Below, piece by piece: positions 1-10,180 of a DNA stretch of 64,000 bases (position 1 is its first letter; each line of letters starts with the position of its first letter). Below the pieces are notes generated by a model. The model was given only the letters and a program-made list of their open reading frames with translations. It did no database searches and was not told the origin of the DNA. Position numbers and translations under genes: made by a program. This DNA is from Shewanella atlantica (GTDB lineage Bacteria; Pseudomonadota; Gammaproteobacteria; Enterobacterales; Shewanellaceae): NCBI RefSeq assembly GCF_003966265.1, contig NZ_RXNV01000005.1, positions 1-64,000 of the forward strand, read 5' to 3'.

Positions 1-163
1 TAGCCTCCATTTGCAATATTGTATGGTCACAAATACAGTATGGCTCTGGTGCACAATTTAATTATTTTGGACTAACCCACGAACTTGGAGGCTAGCACCT
101 CGTGGGGAGTCATTATGTCTATCACATACCAAATTACCATACTTTTTCTAATCAAAACCTTAT

Positions 164-187
164 GAGCTAGAGGCAAATCTCTAGCTC
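164..187 (+). terminator. hairpin, possible terminator of an upstream gene
   Basis: A perfect 9-bp stem (GAGCTAGAG / CTCTAGCTC) encloses a 6-base loop. Only a weak T-rich tract follows, so termination is uncertain. No gene is visible between base 1 and this hairpin, so it may end a gene lying left of the window. Confidence 0.35.
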
Positions 188-220
188 GTTTATGTCCAAA
201 ATCGTATTACAGCCAGAAGA

Positions 221-364
221 TCCTAAATCGAAGAAATAAATAATAAGGTGTAAACGCGGCAGTGACCTTCGACAGCAGGGAAGCTGTCGCAGAGCCCACA
301 GGGACAGTGCTTGCGGCGTGTCACAGAAGTGTTTACACATCCCTCGCCGGGCAAGCGTTAGATA
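221..364 (-). repeat. interspersed repeat family 1, copy 1
   Basis: Read on the minus strand, this block begins TATCTAACGC-TGCCCGGCGAGGGA, continues with a TGTGT-RACACTTCT element, holds several small hairpins, and ends with a TACACC box and TTCTTCGATTT. The same order of short blocks occurs at 23030-23190 and 50594-50785, in the other orientation. The opening block is nearly identical to the 50.6-kb copy, while the hairpin core differs. There is no open reading frame of note. It fills most of the gap downstream of mrcB. The rest of bases 1-438 shows nothing else I can support. Confidence 0.7.
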
Positions 365-438
365 ACAATGCTGCTATGGTACTTAGCAAATTACCCCAAT
401 TCGCATTCAGCCCAATGAAACCAAATAGAAATACTTAA

Positions 439-462
439 AGGGCTTGTTATTCGACAAGCCCT
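439..462 (-). terminator. rho-independent terminator of mrcB
   Basis: A 9-bp stem (AGGGCTTGT / ACAAGCCCT) with a 6-base loop lies 27 bases past the mrcB stop. On the minus strand it is followed by a T-rich tract (TTTAAGTATTT). Confidence 0.7.
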
Positions 463-488
463 CCCCACTTCTATTCACCAGGGAACTT

Positions 489-2849
489 CTAGCCACCAGT
501 CAGCTTCTGCCACCAGGAGAGCGGGTCACCGCAGTTCTTTGCCGGGTGGTAACTGGACTCCAGCGCCGGCAGTGCTATCGAGTTCTCGCAGCCTGCCTGC
601 TTGGCAACCCCGGTGGTGCGCTCGAAATGACCGTTAACGACGCCATTAATCGGCGTCCTTCTCAGACTGATAGGCGGCCTGTCACCGAGGAAGTCCTGAT
701 ACACGGCCATGGCGCCGCTGCTGCCATAGAGTTTCGTCTTACCGTTGTCATCACGGCCAACCCAGATGGCAGCGACATTACGCTCATCGAAACCGGCAAA
801 CCAGGAGTCGCGGGAGTCATTACTGGTTCCGGTTTTACCAGCAAGCGTGGCTCTCGGAAAGGCTTTGCCGAGTCTTGAGGCTGTGCCTGAATCCACCACT
901 TGCGTCATCGCATACTGCACCAGATAGTTAGTCGCAGGATCCAGTGCCTGAACCGGTGTTATGGGCGATGCCGGCAATGGGTTATTATCCATATCCAGTA
1001 CCGAGGTAATTGAGCTTAGCTTGCGGTAACGACCGTTGTCCGCAATCGTCTGAAATACCTGAGCTACCATCAAGGGAGAACCATTGACCGCACCAAGTAA
1101 CATAGAGGGGTACTCTGGGATCTTATCCCGCCAACCCGCCTTATCTAATGTGGTGGCCACACTGCCAACGCCGATAGTCATGCCTAAATTGACCGTAGGC
1201 ACATTGATCGATTTCTTAAAAGCGGTTAACAGAGGAACCTCTCCCCTGAACTGCTTATCCACATTCTTAGGCGACCAACTTTTTCCCTGACCATTTTTCA
1301 GCGTGATAGGCTGATCTTTTATCGGCGTCGCCAGATTATACTTGTCGCCATGACTCAACGCCGTGGCATAGACGAAAGGCTTTATCAGAGAGCCAATTGG
1401 ACGACGAATTTCAACCGCGCGATTAAAGCCTTTATAACCAGGCACTTTATCACCCACCATAGCGGCGATACCGGCAGAGTATTTGTCGGTAACAACCATA
1501 CCTACCTGCAGAGATTTATCATTCTTGCTTAGGCGTCCCATGGTCTTCTTAACCGCTTTCTCCGCGGCCTCCTGAGCCATTGGATCGAGGGTGGTATAGA
1601 CCTTTATTCCGGACTGTTTAAGCAGGGAGTCACCGAAGCGCCTGGCCAGCTCATGTTGCACCACGGCAAAAAATGCCGGCAATTTCTGGTGTACCGGCTT
1701 ATCCGCCCTGCGCAGCCCCAGCGGAGATTCAACCGCCGCGGTATACTGAGCCACATTGAGTTGATCTGCTTCCATCAAGAGCCTTAAGACCAGATCTCTT
1801 CGCTGCTGTGCTCTTTCCGGGTAGCGCCATGGATTGTAATAGGAGGGGCCCTTAATCACCGCCACCAGAAAAGCCTGCTGCGGCAGGGTCAGCTCGGCAA
1901 TGGGGCGACCGAAATAGAACTGAGAAGCCAGCCCCATACCATGTACACCACGAGCCTTATCCTGGCCCATATACACTTCATTAAGATAGGCCTCTAAGAT
2001 CTCATTTTTGTCATAACGAAAATCGATGATCAACGCCATCAGGGCTTCACGAATTTTTCGGACCAGTGAGCGCTGACTGGAGAGGAAGAAGTTTTTAGCC
2101 AGCTGCTGGGTCAGGGTCGAGCCCCCCTGTACAGTTCTTCCGGCGCTGATGTTCACCATCAAGGCTCTGGCTATGGCAAACGGGTTGACACCATGATGTT
2201 CATAGAAGCTACGATCTTCCACCAAGATAAGGGCATCGATAATGGGCTTAGGGATCTTTTGCGCCGGCACAAATAATCTGTCTTCGCCGTCACCGGTAAT
2301 AATACGGTCGAGCAGCACAGGTTCGAGATGAAATACGGCTAACTGACGCCCATCTTGATTTCTGGCTACCGAACTGACGCCCTGAGAATCGAAGGTGATC
2401 ATCACCCTCTGCTCAATCTGAGAACCTTGTGGATGAAGGAAGGGTCTACGCCACAGATCAACCTTAGTTTTCGAGGCTGAAAACTCACCGACCTGTCTGG
2501 GATTAGCGACCTTGCGGTAACCGAGTAATTTAAGTTCGGCGATAAGCTGGTTATGACTCACAGCAGCACCCGGATAGAGTGCCATGGAGCGGCTGAATAC
2601 CTGTGCAGGCAGATGCCACTTCTGCCCCTCAAATTTACGGGCGATGATCTGATCCAGATAGATACCATAGATAAAAACAGCCGCTATGACGATAAGCGCA
2701 CATTTCCAGCTTATCGACCAGATGCGACGTCCCCAGCCCGAAGAGGATGGTTTCTTCGATGCCCTTTTTCTTTTAGGCTTAGCTTTAGCCGCACTTTTTT
2801 TAGGGGCTGGCTTCTTAGCCGCTCTCTTTGTTGTCTCTTTCTGTGTCAT
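489..2849 (-). CDS. mrcB: penicillin-binding protein 1B, bifunctional transglycosylase/transpeptidase
   Basis: This is a class A penicillin-binding protein of 786 residues that polymerises lipid II and cross-links peptidoglycan in the periplasm. A Lys/Ala/Pro-rich cytoplasmic tail (residues 1-40) precedes one membrane anchor (about 48-66). A UvrB-domain-2-like region follows. The GT51 domain shows EDRSFYEHHG (211-220) and GGSTLTQQL (242-250). The transpeptidase has SLIK (Ser487 nucleophile), SIN (547-549) and KTGT (672-675). Length and order match E. coli PBP1B, not PBP1A. The ATG follows a GGAAGA ribosome binding site. hrpB lies immediately upstream on the same strand, the same neighbour as in enterobacteria. 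The cell must also carry an LpoB-type activator elsewhere if it follows the E. coli model; none is seen here. Confidence 0.96.
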   Translation of the reverse strand: MTQKETTKRAAKKPAPKKSAAKAKPKRKRASKKPSSSGWGRRIWSISWKCALIVIAAVFIYGIYLDQIIARKFEGQKWHLPAQVFSRSMALYPGAAVSHNQLIAELKLLGYRKVANPRQVGEFSASKTKVDLWRRPFLHPQGSQIEQRVMITFDSQGVSSVARNQDGRQLAVFHLEPVLLDRIITGDGEDRLFVPAQKIPKPIIDALILVEDRSFYEHHGVNPFAIARALMVNISAGRTVQGGSTLTQQLAKNFFLSSQRSLVRKIREALMALIIDFRYDKNEILEAYLNEVYMGQDKARGVHGMGLASQFYFGRPIAELTLPQQAFLVAVIKGPSYYNPWRYPERAQQRRDLVLRLLMEADQLNVAQYTAAVESPLGLRRADKPVHQKLPAFFAVVQHELARRFGDSLLKQSGIKVYTTLDPMAQEAAEKAVKKTMGRLSKNDKSLQVGMVVTDKYSAGIAAMVGDKVPGYKGFNRAVEIRRPIGSLIKPFVYATALSHGDKYNLATPIKDQPITLKNGQGKSWSPKNVDKQFRGEVPLLTAFKKSINVPTVNLGMTIGVGSVATTLDKAGWRDKIPEYPSMLLGAVNGSPLMVAQVFQTIADNGRYRKLSSITSVLDMDNNPLPASPITPVQALDPATNYLVQYAMTQVVDSGTASRLGKAFPRATLAGKTGTSNDSRDSWFAGFDERNVAAIWVGRDDNGKTKLYGSSGAMAVYQDFLGDRPPISLRRTPINGVVNGHFERTTGVAKQAGCENSIALPALESSYHPAKNCGDPLSWWQKLTGG

Positions 2850-2903
2850 CTTTCTTCCGGTAAAACAATTTCAACGGCCAGATCCCAACCGCTAAGTAAT
2901 TTG

Positions 2904-2931
2904 TAATGAGTAATGAGTAATGAGTAATGGG
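2904..2931. repeat. heptanucleotide tandem repeat (TAATGAG), four units
   Basis: Three perfect TAATGAG units and one TAATGGG unit lie between hrpB and mrcB. This is one of nine sites in the window where non-coding DNA repeats with a period of 7 or 14. Confidence 0.9.
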
Positions 2932-2945
2932 CATGCCAACCCTTT

Positions 2946-5549
2946 TTAGCTCTTTGTGCTTAATGTCTTTTTCTTGGTAAAACGAGTCGGTAAGGTATTG
3001 GCCGGGTCATCGGGCCAAAGGTGTTTGGGATACCTTCCCTTCATCTCTTTTTTTACCTCGACATAGGGCCCCTGCCAAAAGCTGGCAAGATCGGCCGTTA
3101 ACGCCAAGGGTCTTCTGGCCGGAGATAGCAGTTCCATCGTCACTATGAGTCTGCCATTGGCCAGAACCGGGCTCTGCGCCATTCCCAACGCCTCTTGCAG
3201 TCTGACACTGAGCAGGGCTCTGCCGTCATCGTCATAGGTTATTTTTGCCTTAGTGCCTGTCGCCATCGGCCATTGGCAAGGAAACAGCGAGTCCAGCCTG
3301 CGCTGTTTATCCCACCCGAGGCGATTGAGCAGCAGAGTATAACAGTCGAGAGCCTTCAATTGTGACAAGCTTCTGACATCACTTAGATAGGGAGCGAGCC
3401 AATCATCCAGACTGGCCAGCAGGCTGACATCAGTAAATTCCGGCCAGCCATGTTCGCCGTCGAGTTTGGCAGCTAACTTCACCCTGTTTTGTAGCTGCAC
3501 CAGCTTATCGTCCATATTGAGCAGACCCAGCCCTTTGCTGAGAAGCTGCTCGATAATGGCGGCTTTTATCTGCTCAGGCTCAGGTTTCTTCACTGCCGCC
3601 TTGCTTAGTACGATTTGACCGATACGCTTCTGAGTCTCGGCAAAGAAGCGTCCTTTAGACTCATCCCAACCACAGTAATCTTCTGTCGACACCAAGAATG
3701 AGAGCCGCTCTTTAAATGCCGCCTCATCAATCTCGGCAGCAAGGTAGACCCGACCAGCCGTTCTGCCTTCGCTCTCCTGAAAATCTGCAACCACCAGCCA
3801 ATCTACATGAGAGAGAGGGTCGTTATCGGGTAAGATAACCCCGGTACCATTGGCCAGCTGATAACCTGATACCCCCCGACTTTTCGCGATACGATCGGGA
3901 AACGCTAATGCGAGTAGGAAAGCAATATCAGCACTACTGGCACAGGTATAGATCTCAGACAGAGGCATATTAACCTTAAGCTTCTTCATCCATGTACGTA
4001 CCTGCTGACCAGACTCTCCCTGACCGGCTTCTCTTAAGTAATTACCAATATCTGTACCATGACGGGAGCGGGAGCGAGACTCTAACACACCAGCCAACAA
4101 GCAGGCTAAGCCCGCAAGCTCATTTGATCCGGTCTCAACCGATAGAGACTTGGCCCTGAGTAACATATGCGCCAACCTGGGGTGACAGCCCAACTCATAG
4201 GCTTGCTGCCCGTGAGACGTAATTTTTCTCTGCTCATCGACCACTTCCAGCATCTGTAATAGTTGCCAGGCTACCGACTCATTCGCCTGTGATGGCTGAG
4301 TTAACAGGGGAAGTTCACTGAGTGATTTTACTCCCCAGCAGGCTCCATCGTGCACCATAGAAATAAGGTCTGTATGTAAGATTTCGGGCTCGTCGGCCTT
4401 TAATAGCCTGCCCTGCTCCTCCTGACTCCACAGACGCAGACAATGCCCCGGAGCCAAACGCCCCGCACGACCGCTACGTTGGGCAGCAGAGGCTTGACTG
4501 ATACGTTTGAGTGACAACTTGGTCACACCCGTTCTGGGGTTAAAGCTGGCCTGTCGCTTATACCCGGAGTCGACCACCATAGTGATCCCTTCGATGGTCA
4601 GACTCGATTCGGCCACATTGGTTGAGAGCACGACTTTACGTTTACCATCGTCTGCAGCGGCGATCGCTCTGTCCTGTACCTTAGCTGGCAGGCTGCCATA
4701 GAGTGGGCATAGGGAAAATTGATTCAGATCCAGTCGGCTAGCTAAGAAGTCATGCAGGCGCATGATCTCACCCTGACCGGGCAGAAATGCCAGCAGTGAG
4801 CCTTTAGATGTGTCATCACTCAAGGCATTATCGTCCTTAAGTAGATCCACGATGCTTCGTCCCATATGTTCTATCCACTGTGAGTGGGACTGATGTTGGG
4901 ATCTGTTTTTCGAAGCTGAAACGGCGTTATAGGCGATGTCGACAGGAAAGCTGCGCCCCTCGCTCTTCAGGGAGATGGCCTCGGGCATGACTCTGTGTAG
5001 TGGCAGACCCGAAAGCGTCGCCGACATGGCTAAGATCTTAAGATCTTCCCGAAACGATCCCTGGATCTCAAGGGCTAAAGCCAGCCCGAGATCTGTAGTC
5101 AGATGGCGTTCATGGATCTCATCGAAGATGATCAGCCCAATCCCCTCTAACTCGGGATCTTGCTGGATCATTCGGGTCAAAATCCCCTCGGTGACGATCT
5201 CAAGCTTAGTTGTCGCCCTGCTGCGAGACTCGCCTCTGACCCTGAAACCTATCTCTTCACCGATAGCACAGCCTCGCTGGCTCGCGATATAGTGAGCCAC
5301 ACTCCGCGCCGCCACCCGTCTGGGCTCCAGCATCAATATCTTACCGTTTATCTCCGCCCAATCTAGCATAGCCAAAGGCAGTGCAGTCGATTTACCTGCA
5401 CCGGTAGGAGCTTCGAGAATAACTTGATTATGCTGGCTGAAGGCCCTTCGCAGAGGGGAGAGCAGACTATGTACGGGTAACTGTTCCAAGGAGATGACAT
5501 CTGAATTACACACTGCGAACAGTGTACTAGGATTGGGGCTTATACCCAA
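2946..5549 (-). CDS. hrpB: ATP-dependent helicase HrpB (DEAH/DExH family)
   Basis: A DExH-box superfamily 2 helicase of up to 867 residues. Motif I is APTGAGKST (residues 45-53 of the longest form), motif II is DEIH, motif III is SAT (AMSATLSG) and motif VI is QRSGRAGR. A helicase-associated domain and the HrpB-specific C-terminal domain follow. The exact RNA or DNA substrate of HrpB is poorly defined in any species. The start is uncertain. The longest frame opens at a TTG (5549), and there is no ATG before the helicase core. By alignment with E. coli HrpB, which begins a few residues before LPV, a TTG at 5489 (codon 21) fits family length better. GTG codon 13 is a third option. It lies 96 bases upstream of mrcB and may share a transcript with it. 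Confidence 0.93.
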   Translation of the reverse strand: MGISPNPSTLFAVCNSDVISLEQLPVHSLLSPLRRAFSQHNQVILEAPTGAGKSTALPLAMLDWAEINGKILMLEPRRVAARSVAHYIASQRGCAIGEEIGFRVRGESRSRATTKLEIVTEGILTRMIQQDPELEGIGLIIFDEIHERHLTTDLGLALALEIQGSFREDLKILAMSATLSGLPLHRVMPEAISLKSEGRSFPVDIAYNAVSASKNRSQHQSHSQWIEHMGRSIVDLLKDDNALSDDTSKGSLLAFLPGQGEIMRLHDFLASRLDLNQFSLCPLYGSLPAKVQDRAIAAADDGKRKVVLSTNVAESSLTIEGITMVVDSGYKRQASFNPRTGVTKLSLKRISQASAAQRSGRAGRLAPGHCLRLWSQEEQGRLLKADEPEILHTDLISMVHDGACWGVKSLSELPLLTQPSQANESVAWQLLQMLEVVDEQRKITSHGQQAYELGCHPRLAHMLLRAKSLSVETGSNELAGLACLLAGVLESRSRSRHGTDIGNYLREAGQGESGQQVRTWMKKLKVNMPLSEIYTCASSADIAFLLALAFPDRIAKSRGVSGYQLANGTGVILPDNDPLSHVDWLVVADFQESEGRTAGRVYLAAEIDEAAFKERLSFLVSTEDYCGWDESKGRFFAETQKRIGQIVLSKAAVKKPEPEQIKAAIIEQLLSKGLGLLNMDDKLVQLQNRVKLAAKLDGEHGWPEFTDVSLLASLDDWLAPYLSDVRSLSQLKALDCYTLLLNRLGWDKQRRLDSLFPCQWPMATGTKAKITYDDDGRALLSVRLQEALGMAQSPVLANGRLIVTMELLSPARRPLALTADLASFWQGPYVEVKKEMKGRYPKHLWPDDPANTLPTRFTKKKTLSTKS

Positions 5550-5573
5550 GTGTCTGAACGCTTCAATGCCTTA

Positions 5574-7946
5574 CTAAGTGGTTTTCTGGGTCAAGGTATC
5601 GGTTAACCAATGTAACCCCTTTCCAGAAACCAGAGTATTGAGCTTTTTAGGTTTAGCAATGGCGTAGCCTTGGGCAAAGTCGACACCTAACCTCTTCAGA
5701 CGGCGGCCGATTTCGATAGATTCAACAAATTCGGCGATGATCTCAAACTCCATATCACGGCCAAGCTGACAGATGGCGGTCACAATCGCCTGATCCGAGC
5801 GGTTTTCACATAAATGCCTGACAAATTGTCCATCAATCTTCACGAAATCAACATCGAGTAACTTAAGGTAGGCGAAACTCGAAAATCCCGAACCAAAGTC
5901 ATCCAGAGCCAGCTTACAACCTAAAGGCTTAATCACATCTATCAAGGCCGTAGCGAGATCCAGTTGACTCACGGCTGCGGTTTCGGTGATCTCAAAGCAT
6001 AGTTTCGACACTAGCTCAGGCTCTCCCATCAACCGCATCTCAAGCCAATTCATAAACTCAACGTCGCCTAAGGAGGTGGCCGAAAGGTTCACCGACACCA
6101 TAGATAACTCATTCCATACTTTCAGATGAGTGCCTCCCCAATAAAGCAGATGATCCACCACCCACCTATCGACTCTGGATGCTAAGCTGTATCGTTCGGC
6201 TGCGGGCAGAAATACAGCCGGAGAGACGATCTCCCCCTGTTCGGTCAACATGCGAAGTAAAATCTCCATATGCAAACCATTGTCATCTTCGAGAAGCGGT
6301 TCTATAGGTTGAAAATAGAGCTCAAACCTGTCCAGTGCTAATGCCCCCACGACATCGACAGATGCATTCATATCGCTATAGAGTCGATCCATATGTGGAT
6401 CTGTAGGTGAGTACATATGCCAACTGTTCCGTCCCTTCTCCTTTACCACACGACAAGCCGCATCGGCTCTGCTGAGTACCGCGGAGATCTCCTCATCTTC
6501 GCCGTTAAACGCCGCGAGCCCCATACTGACACTCACACTGTGTTTACGATTATCCCAAACGAATTCATGGTGACTGAGTTGTTCGCATATACGCTCTGCA
6601 ATTCTGGACGCAACGTCAGAATCAATAGCATGCATTAATATGCCGAACTCATCTCCTCCCAGGCGAGCTACGATATCCCCTTTACGAACCAATTGTTTCA
6701 ACCTTAATGCAATCTGACAGAGCAAACGATCGCCGGCTTTATGGCCACTGATATTGTTGATCACCTGAAATTGATCCAGATTGAGAAATGCCACAAATGC
6801 CGGTGCACGCTCGTCAGAGTTTCTTCCACAAGAGTAATATGACTCGAAATAGGCGCGATTCGGTAACCCGGTTAAGTTATCGAAGTTAGTTTGAAAACTC
6901 AGTTCATCCGCCAATTTATGACGGTCAGAGACATCTTCGGCAACCAATAAAAGGGTATCGGCTCCATTGGGCACCAAACTAAAGCTCAACTTTAACCAAT
7001 TAAAGCTATTATCGACGCACATCACAGGTAACTCACACCAGGCCTGTTCTAATAACCCATCACGCACCAACTGTATAGTATCGAGAAGGATAAACTTCTC
7101 ATCATCATGAACCAGAGAGGTCAATGACAGCCATTCTCTGTTACCCAATAGCTTCTGCGCGGCATGATTGTACTGGTTCAGCTTATTGTTCCCATTCACC
7201 TGAACACAAGCCAAAGGTAGGCGATCCAAGAGCTCATGATTACAGCACTCGGCCCCCCTTGACTTAGCTATCATATAATCACGGCTCTTTCTCATCACGA
7301 TAAACGAGCAGGCCATCGAAAGTAGCTCAGAAGCATCGGCGGCCCAATGGCCGTCGACTAAGCTATTAATCGCACCAAATATATAGCGATGACCAAGATA
7401 ATTGATGGAAGGTAACAGGATTAAATTTCTAATGTAAAGCGAACTCATCATCGCTTTTTCAACATCGAAAGAGCCGGGCATCTGTTCGATATCCGACATG
7501 ATGAATTTGATATTTTTACGAATGAAATAATTAAAATAACGTGAGTAGTTAAGCGTGGTTTCAATCTTAGTGGTGTCGAGTTCAGCCATACTAAAACATG
7601 CCCCGGAACCGGGACCTGAACTTAGAATTTCATCGTTTGTACAACCAACTCTCTCTTGCTTGTCTCTTTTTCCCTCAGGCTTACGCCCATCACAACGTCG
7701 CTCATCTAAGTTTGTGGTAAAGGCTCTCGAGGTGAAGGAGGAAGGAGTATCTATGTGGGAGACATGAGATAACCTGACTTGTTCGGCTCCCATAGGAATA
7801 CAGAGAATAAAGATACTCTCACATTGTATAATTTGCGCCAATGGTTTTAGAACATCATCAAGTTCGCACTCCGCCTCAGAGAGCGATAGCTCATTAAACA
7901 GGGCCTCTAACCTACTGAGTGCTTGGTTCAATGGAATAGCTGACAT
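5574..7946 (-). CDS. GAF-PAS-GGDEF-EAL cyclic-di-GMP signalling protein
   Basis: A 790-residue soluble protein with no membrane segment. A GAF-like region spans roughly 20-215 and a PAS-like domain about 235-345. The GGDEF domain (350-510) has an intact LGGDEF (429-434), with an RKGD inhibitory I-site (421-424) placed five residues before it. The EAL domain (535-780) has EIL in place of EAL (561-563), FEITET (651-656), DDFGSGFSS (682-690) and Lys703. Both catalytic cores therefore look complete, so it could make or break c-di-GMP; I cannot say which dominates. A polar, Arg/Lys-rich insert (about 82-105) interrupts the GAF region. It is on the same strand as hrpB, only 24 bases upstream of the longest hrpB frame, and is divergent from thpR. 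Input signal and target are unknown. Confidence 0.9.
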   Translation of the reverse strand: MSAIPLNQALSRLEALFNELSLSEAECELDDVLKPLAQIIQCESIFILCIPMGAEQVRLSHVSHIDTPSSFTSRAFTTNLDERRCDGRKPEGKRDKQERVGCTNDEILSSGPGSGACFSMAELDTTKIETTLNYSRYFNYFIRKNIKFIMSDIEQMPGSFDVEKAMMSSLYIRNLILLPSINYLGHRYIFGAINSLVDGHWAADASELLSMACSFIVMRKSRDYMIAKSRGAECCNHELLDRLPLACVQVNGNNKLNQYNHAAQKLLGNREWLSLTSLVHDDEKFILLDTIQLVRDGLLEQAWCELPVMCVDNSFNWLKLSFSLVPNGADTLLLVAEDVSDRHKLADELSFQTNFDNLTGLPNRAYFESYYSCGRNSDERAPAFVAFLNLDQFQVINNISGHKAGDRLLCQIALRLKQLVRKGDIVARLGGDEFGILMHAIDSDVASRIAERICEQLSHHEFVWDNRKHSVSVSMGLAAFNGEDEEISAVLSRADAACRVVKEKGRNSWHMYSPTDPHMDRLYSDMNASVDVVGALALDRFELYFQPIEPLLEDDNGLHMEILLRMLTEQGEIVSPAVFLPAAERYSLASRVDRWVVDHLLYWGGTHLKVWNELSMVSVNLSATSLGDVEFMNWLEMRLMGEPELVSKLCFEITETAAVSQLDLATALIDVIKPLGCKLALDDFGSGFSSFAYLKLLDVDFVKIDGQFVRHLCENRSDQAIVTAICQLGRDMEFEIIAEFVESIEIGRRLKRLGVDFAQGYAIAKPKKLNTLVSGKGLHWLTDTLTQKTT

Positions 7947-8119
7947 TAAGGTCCCACTTCCTTAAGGCATTGAGCGAATGAGATTTATTATAGGAGTAAT
8001 TATGGCATTCACCCGAAAAGCCATATTATTTTGCTAAAATTAACAACAAAATAGTAATTAAGTCTTATATAAACTGATTAAACTTACTATATCGAGTGCT
8101 TTCAAATGGAGCGGCCAAT

Positions 8120-8794
8120 ATGAAAAGATTATTTTTAGGCGTATCACCTAATAAGGTGCAGCTCGAACAACTGTTCAAGATCCAAGATGCACTTTTCAAA
8201 GCTGAAGATAGAGCGAGTTTTCTTGAGAATCAAAGCATCGATAAAAACTCTGATAGCCATAATTACACTAGTGTCGGACGCAGGGTCAACAAACAGAATT
8301 TTCATATGACGCTCGCCTTTTTGGGAGCCGTCAGCGATGAGGTGCGAGCCCAGCTGGAGTCGACACTTGACAGCTTCTACGCCATCAACGCCAGTCAATG
8401 GCCCTCCTTCGATGTGACATTAGATACACTGACGCTGTGGCGCAAACCTCAGGTGCTCTGCTTATCGGGTAAGCCCGATGACCCGAATCTGCAAATCGCA
8501 GTAGACAGATGCAGATATGCAGCAAGAGAGGCCGGACTATTCAGCGGCAAAGCAGATAAACCGAATAAAAGCAGTGAGCTCAGCTTTACCCCACATATCA
8601 CCCTATTTAGAAAAGCAAAGAAGATACCTGAGAGTCATCTGCCACAAACCGGGTTATTACGGGCCCAGTTAATAGAACGCTCACTCATCCCGATGACACT
8701 CTCGCCTGAGCAGATGCACCTCTATGAATCGGTCAGCAGCGCCGAAGGCGTCGAATACCGTATCTTACGCTCCTGGACACTGAGCGAAACCTAA
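8120..8794 (+). CDS. thpR: RNA 2',3'-cyclic phosphodiesterase (2'-5' RNA ligase family)
   Basis: A 2H-phosphoesterase family protein of 224 residues, named for two HxT/S motifs, seen here as HMTLAFLG and HITLFRK. E. coli ThpR opens 2',3'-cyclic phosphates and has weak 2'-5' ligase activity on tRNA halves; its physiological role is unclear. I start at the ATG at 8120 because GGAG lies at a good distance upstream and family members begin about here. A GTG at 8096 would add eight residues. A polar insert follows the first conserved strand and lengthens the protein relative to E. coli ThpR (about 176 residues). It is convergent with pepB across a shared terminator. Confidence 0.88.
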   Translation: MKRLFLGVSPNKVQLEQLFKIQDALFKAEDRASFLENQSIDKNSDSHNYTSVGRRVNKQNFHMTLAFLGAVSDEVRAQLESTLDSFYAINASQWPSFDVTLDTLTLWRKPQVLCLSGKPDDPNLQIAVDRCRYAAREAGLFSGKADKPNKSSELSFTPHITLFRKAKKIPESHLPQTGLLRAQLIERSLIPMTLSPEQMHLYESVSSAEGVEYRILRSWTLSET

Positions 8795-8830
8795 TCCACT
8801 AAAAAACCAGATATCAATCAATTGACAATA

Positions 8831-8863
8831 AAAAAGCCGCTAGCTTTTCAGCTAACGGCTTTA
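8831..8863. terminator. bidirectional terminator between thpR and pepB
   Basis: The stem AAAGCCG-C-TAGCT pairs with AGCT-A-ACGGCTTT around a short loop. A-rich sequence lies on the left and T on the right, so it can serve both convergent genes. Confidence 0.8.
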
Positions 8864-8902
8864 TGATGTCGTTAAAGATCACCGCTCACTCTAAAGCTTT
8901 AG

Positions 8903-10180
8903 TTAATCCTGCAGTAAAGCAGCAATCGTCAACACGCCGTGTGTCGTTCCACCGGCAGCCCATAGTGAATTGGAGGTATCGGCGAAAGCCGAAGCCAGAT
9001 CCATATGCAGCCAGTTAGCCTCTGGTGTAACAAAATGCCAAAGGAAGCCCGCAGCATTAGAGGCACCACCGGCACCGCCCCCTTTCATAGGTCGGCTGTT
9101 AGCGGTATCGGCATATGCAGATGGACACATCTCACGGTGCCATGGGTCCAGTGGTAGCGGCCAAACTCGTTCACCCACTTCGGCTGCTTTGGCTTGAGCC
9201 ATCGCCAACACCTCGCTCTTTGGTGAGAAGATAGCGTTATAGTTAGTTCCCACTGCCATCAAGGCCGCACCGGTTAAGGTGGCCGCATCGATAATTAAAG
9301 AGGCACCCGTTTCAGAAGCCGCTTGCAAGCCATCGGCTAATACCAGACGGCCTTCGGCGTCAGTATTGACCACTTCGACAGAGACGCCATTCTTGTAAGT
9401 TAAGATGTCACCCAACTTATAAGCATGACCACTAATCAGGTTTTCGGCACAACAAAGGAACAATTTAACCCGCTTGTTCAACCCTTGCTTCATCGCAAGA
9501 CCCAATGCCGCTGTCACGGTAGACGCGCCACCCATGTCGCATTTCATGCCCAGCATACCTTCAGAGGCTTTGATGCTATAACCGCCGGAGTCAAAGGTGA
9601 TCCCTTTACCTACCAAGGCGACAGATACCGGAGCATCATCTCCTAAAGGGTTATAATCAAGCTCTAGCATAGCCGGTGGTCGTTCACTTCCACGACCCAC
9701 GGCATGGATCCCGACCCACTTTTCTTCGAGCAGTTCGGCACCTTCAATGATACGGTAAGTGACCTTCTCCCCGCCTATTTCAGATAACCAATGGGCAGCA
9801 AGTATGGCCAACTTCACAGGCGCAAGGTTTTCAGGCGTTTCATTGATCAATTGACGGGCAAAGCTGGCACTGTCGAGTCTGTTTTTAAGCTCGGCTTGCG
9901 TTGCTTCATCCCCGGTCCAACGGATATCAGAGTTAGACTTAGCCGTGGCAAATCCTTGTGCAAAAGCCCACTGAGAATGCAGATCCCACAACTCTCCCTC
10001 TAATGAAAGTGAAGTGATACCTTGGCTACGCAGTTTACGTGCTGCTTTCTGAATTTGTCTTAACTCATCTCCACCTTGCAGGTGAATAGCCGCCAGGTCA
10101 TTTTGGAACGTCACATCGGCTTTACCCCAATGGGCAGCAGGAGCCTCTTTAGTAAGGCTCACTTTCATTAACTCTGTCAT
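8903..10180 (-). CDS. pepB: peptidase B, M17 leucyl aminopeptidase family
   Basis: A 425-residue metallo-aminopeptidase of family M17 that removes N-terminal residues from peptides in the cytoplasm. The family signature NTDAEGRL is intact. The metal-binding run VGKGITFDSGG and the Lys-containing MKCDMGGA segment are also present. Length and N-terminal sequence fit E. coli PepB (427 residues) closely and not PepA, which is longer. The ATG is preceded by AAGGA. It is transcribed divergently from sfsA across 298 bases that hold no other gene I can see. Peptide turnover is the expected role. Confidence 0.94.
   Translation of the reverse strand: MTELMKVSLTKEAPAAHWGKADVTFQNDLAAIHLQGGDELRQIQKAARKLRSQGITSLSLEGELWDLHSQWAFAQGFATAKSNSDIRWTGDEATQAELKNRLDSASFARQLINETPENLAPVKLAILAAHWLSEIGGEKVTYRIIEGAELLEEKWVGIHAVGRGSERPPAMLELDYNPLGDDAPVSVALVGKGITFDSGGYSIKASEGMLGMKCDMGGASTVTAALGLAMKQGLNKRVKLFLCCAENLISGHAYKLGDILTYKNGVSVEVVNTDAEGRLVLADGLQAASETGASLIIDAATLTGAALMAVGTNYNAIFSPKSEVLAMAQAKAAEVGERVWPLPLDPWHREMCPSAYADTANSRPMKGGGAGGASNAAGFLWHFVTPEANWLHMDLASAFADTSNSLWAAGGTTHGVLTIAALLQD

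Noticed and set aside
444..878. A 144-codon frame on the plus strand
   Set aside because: It lies wholly antisense to the transpeptidase end of mrcB, has no family resemblance and no ribosome binding site; it is a shadow of mrcB.
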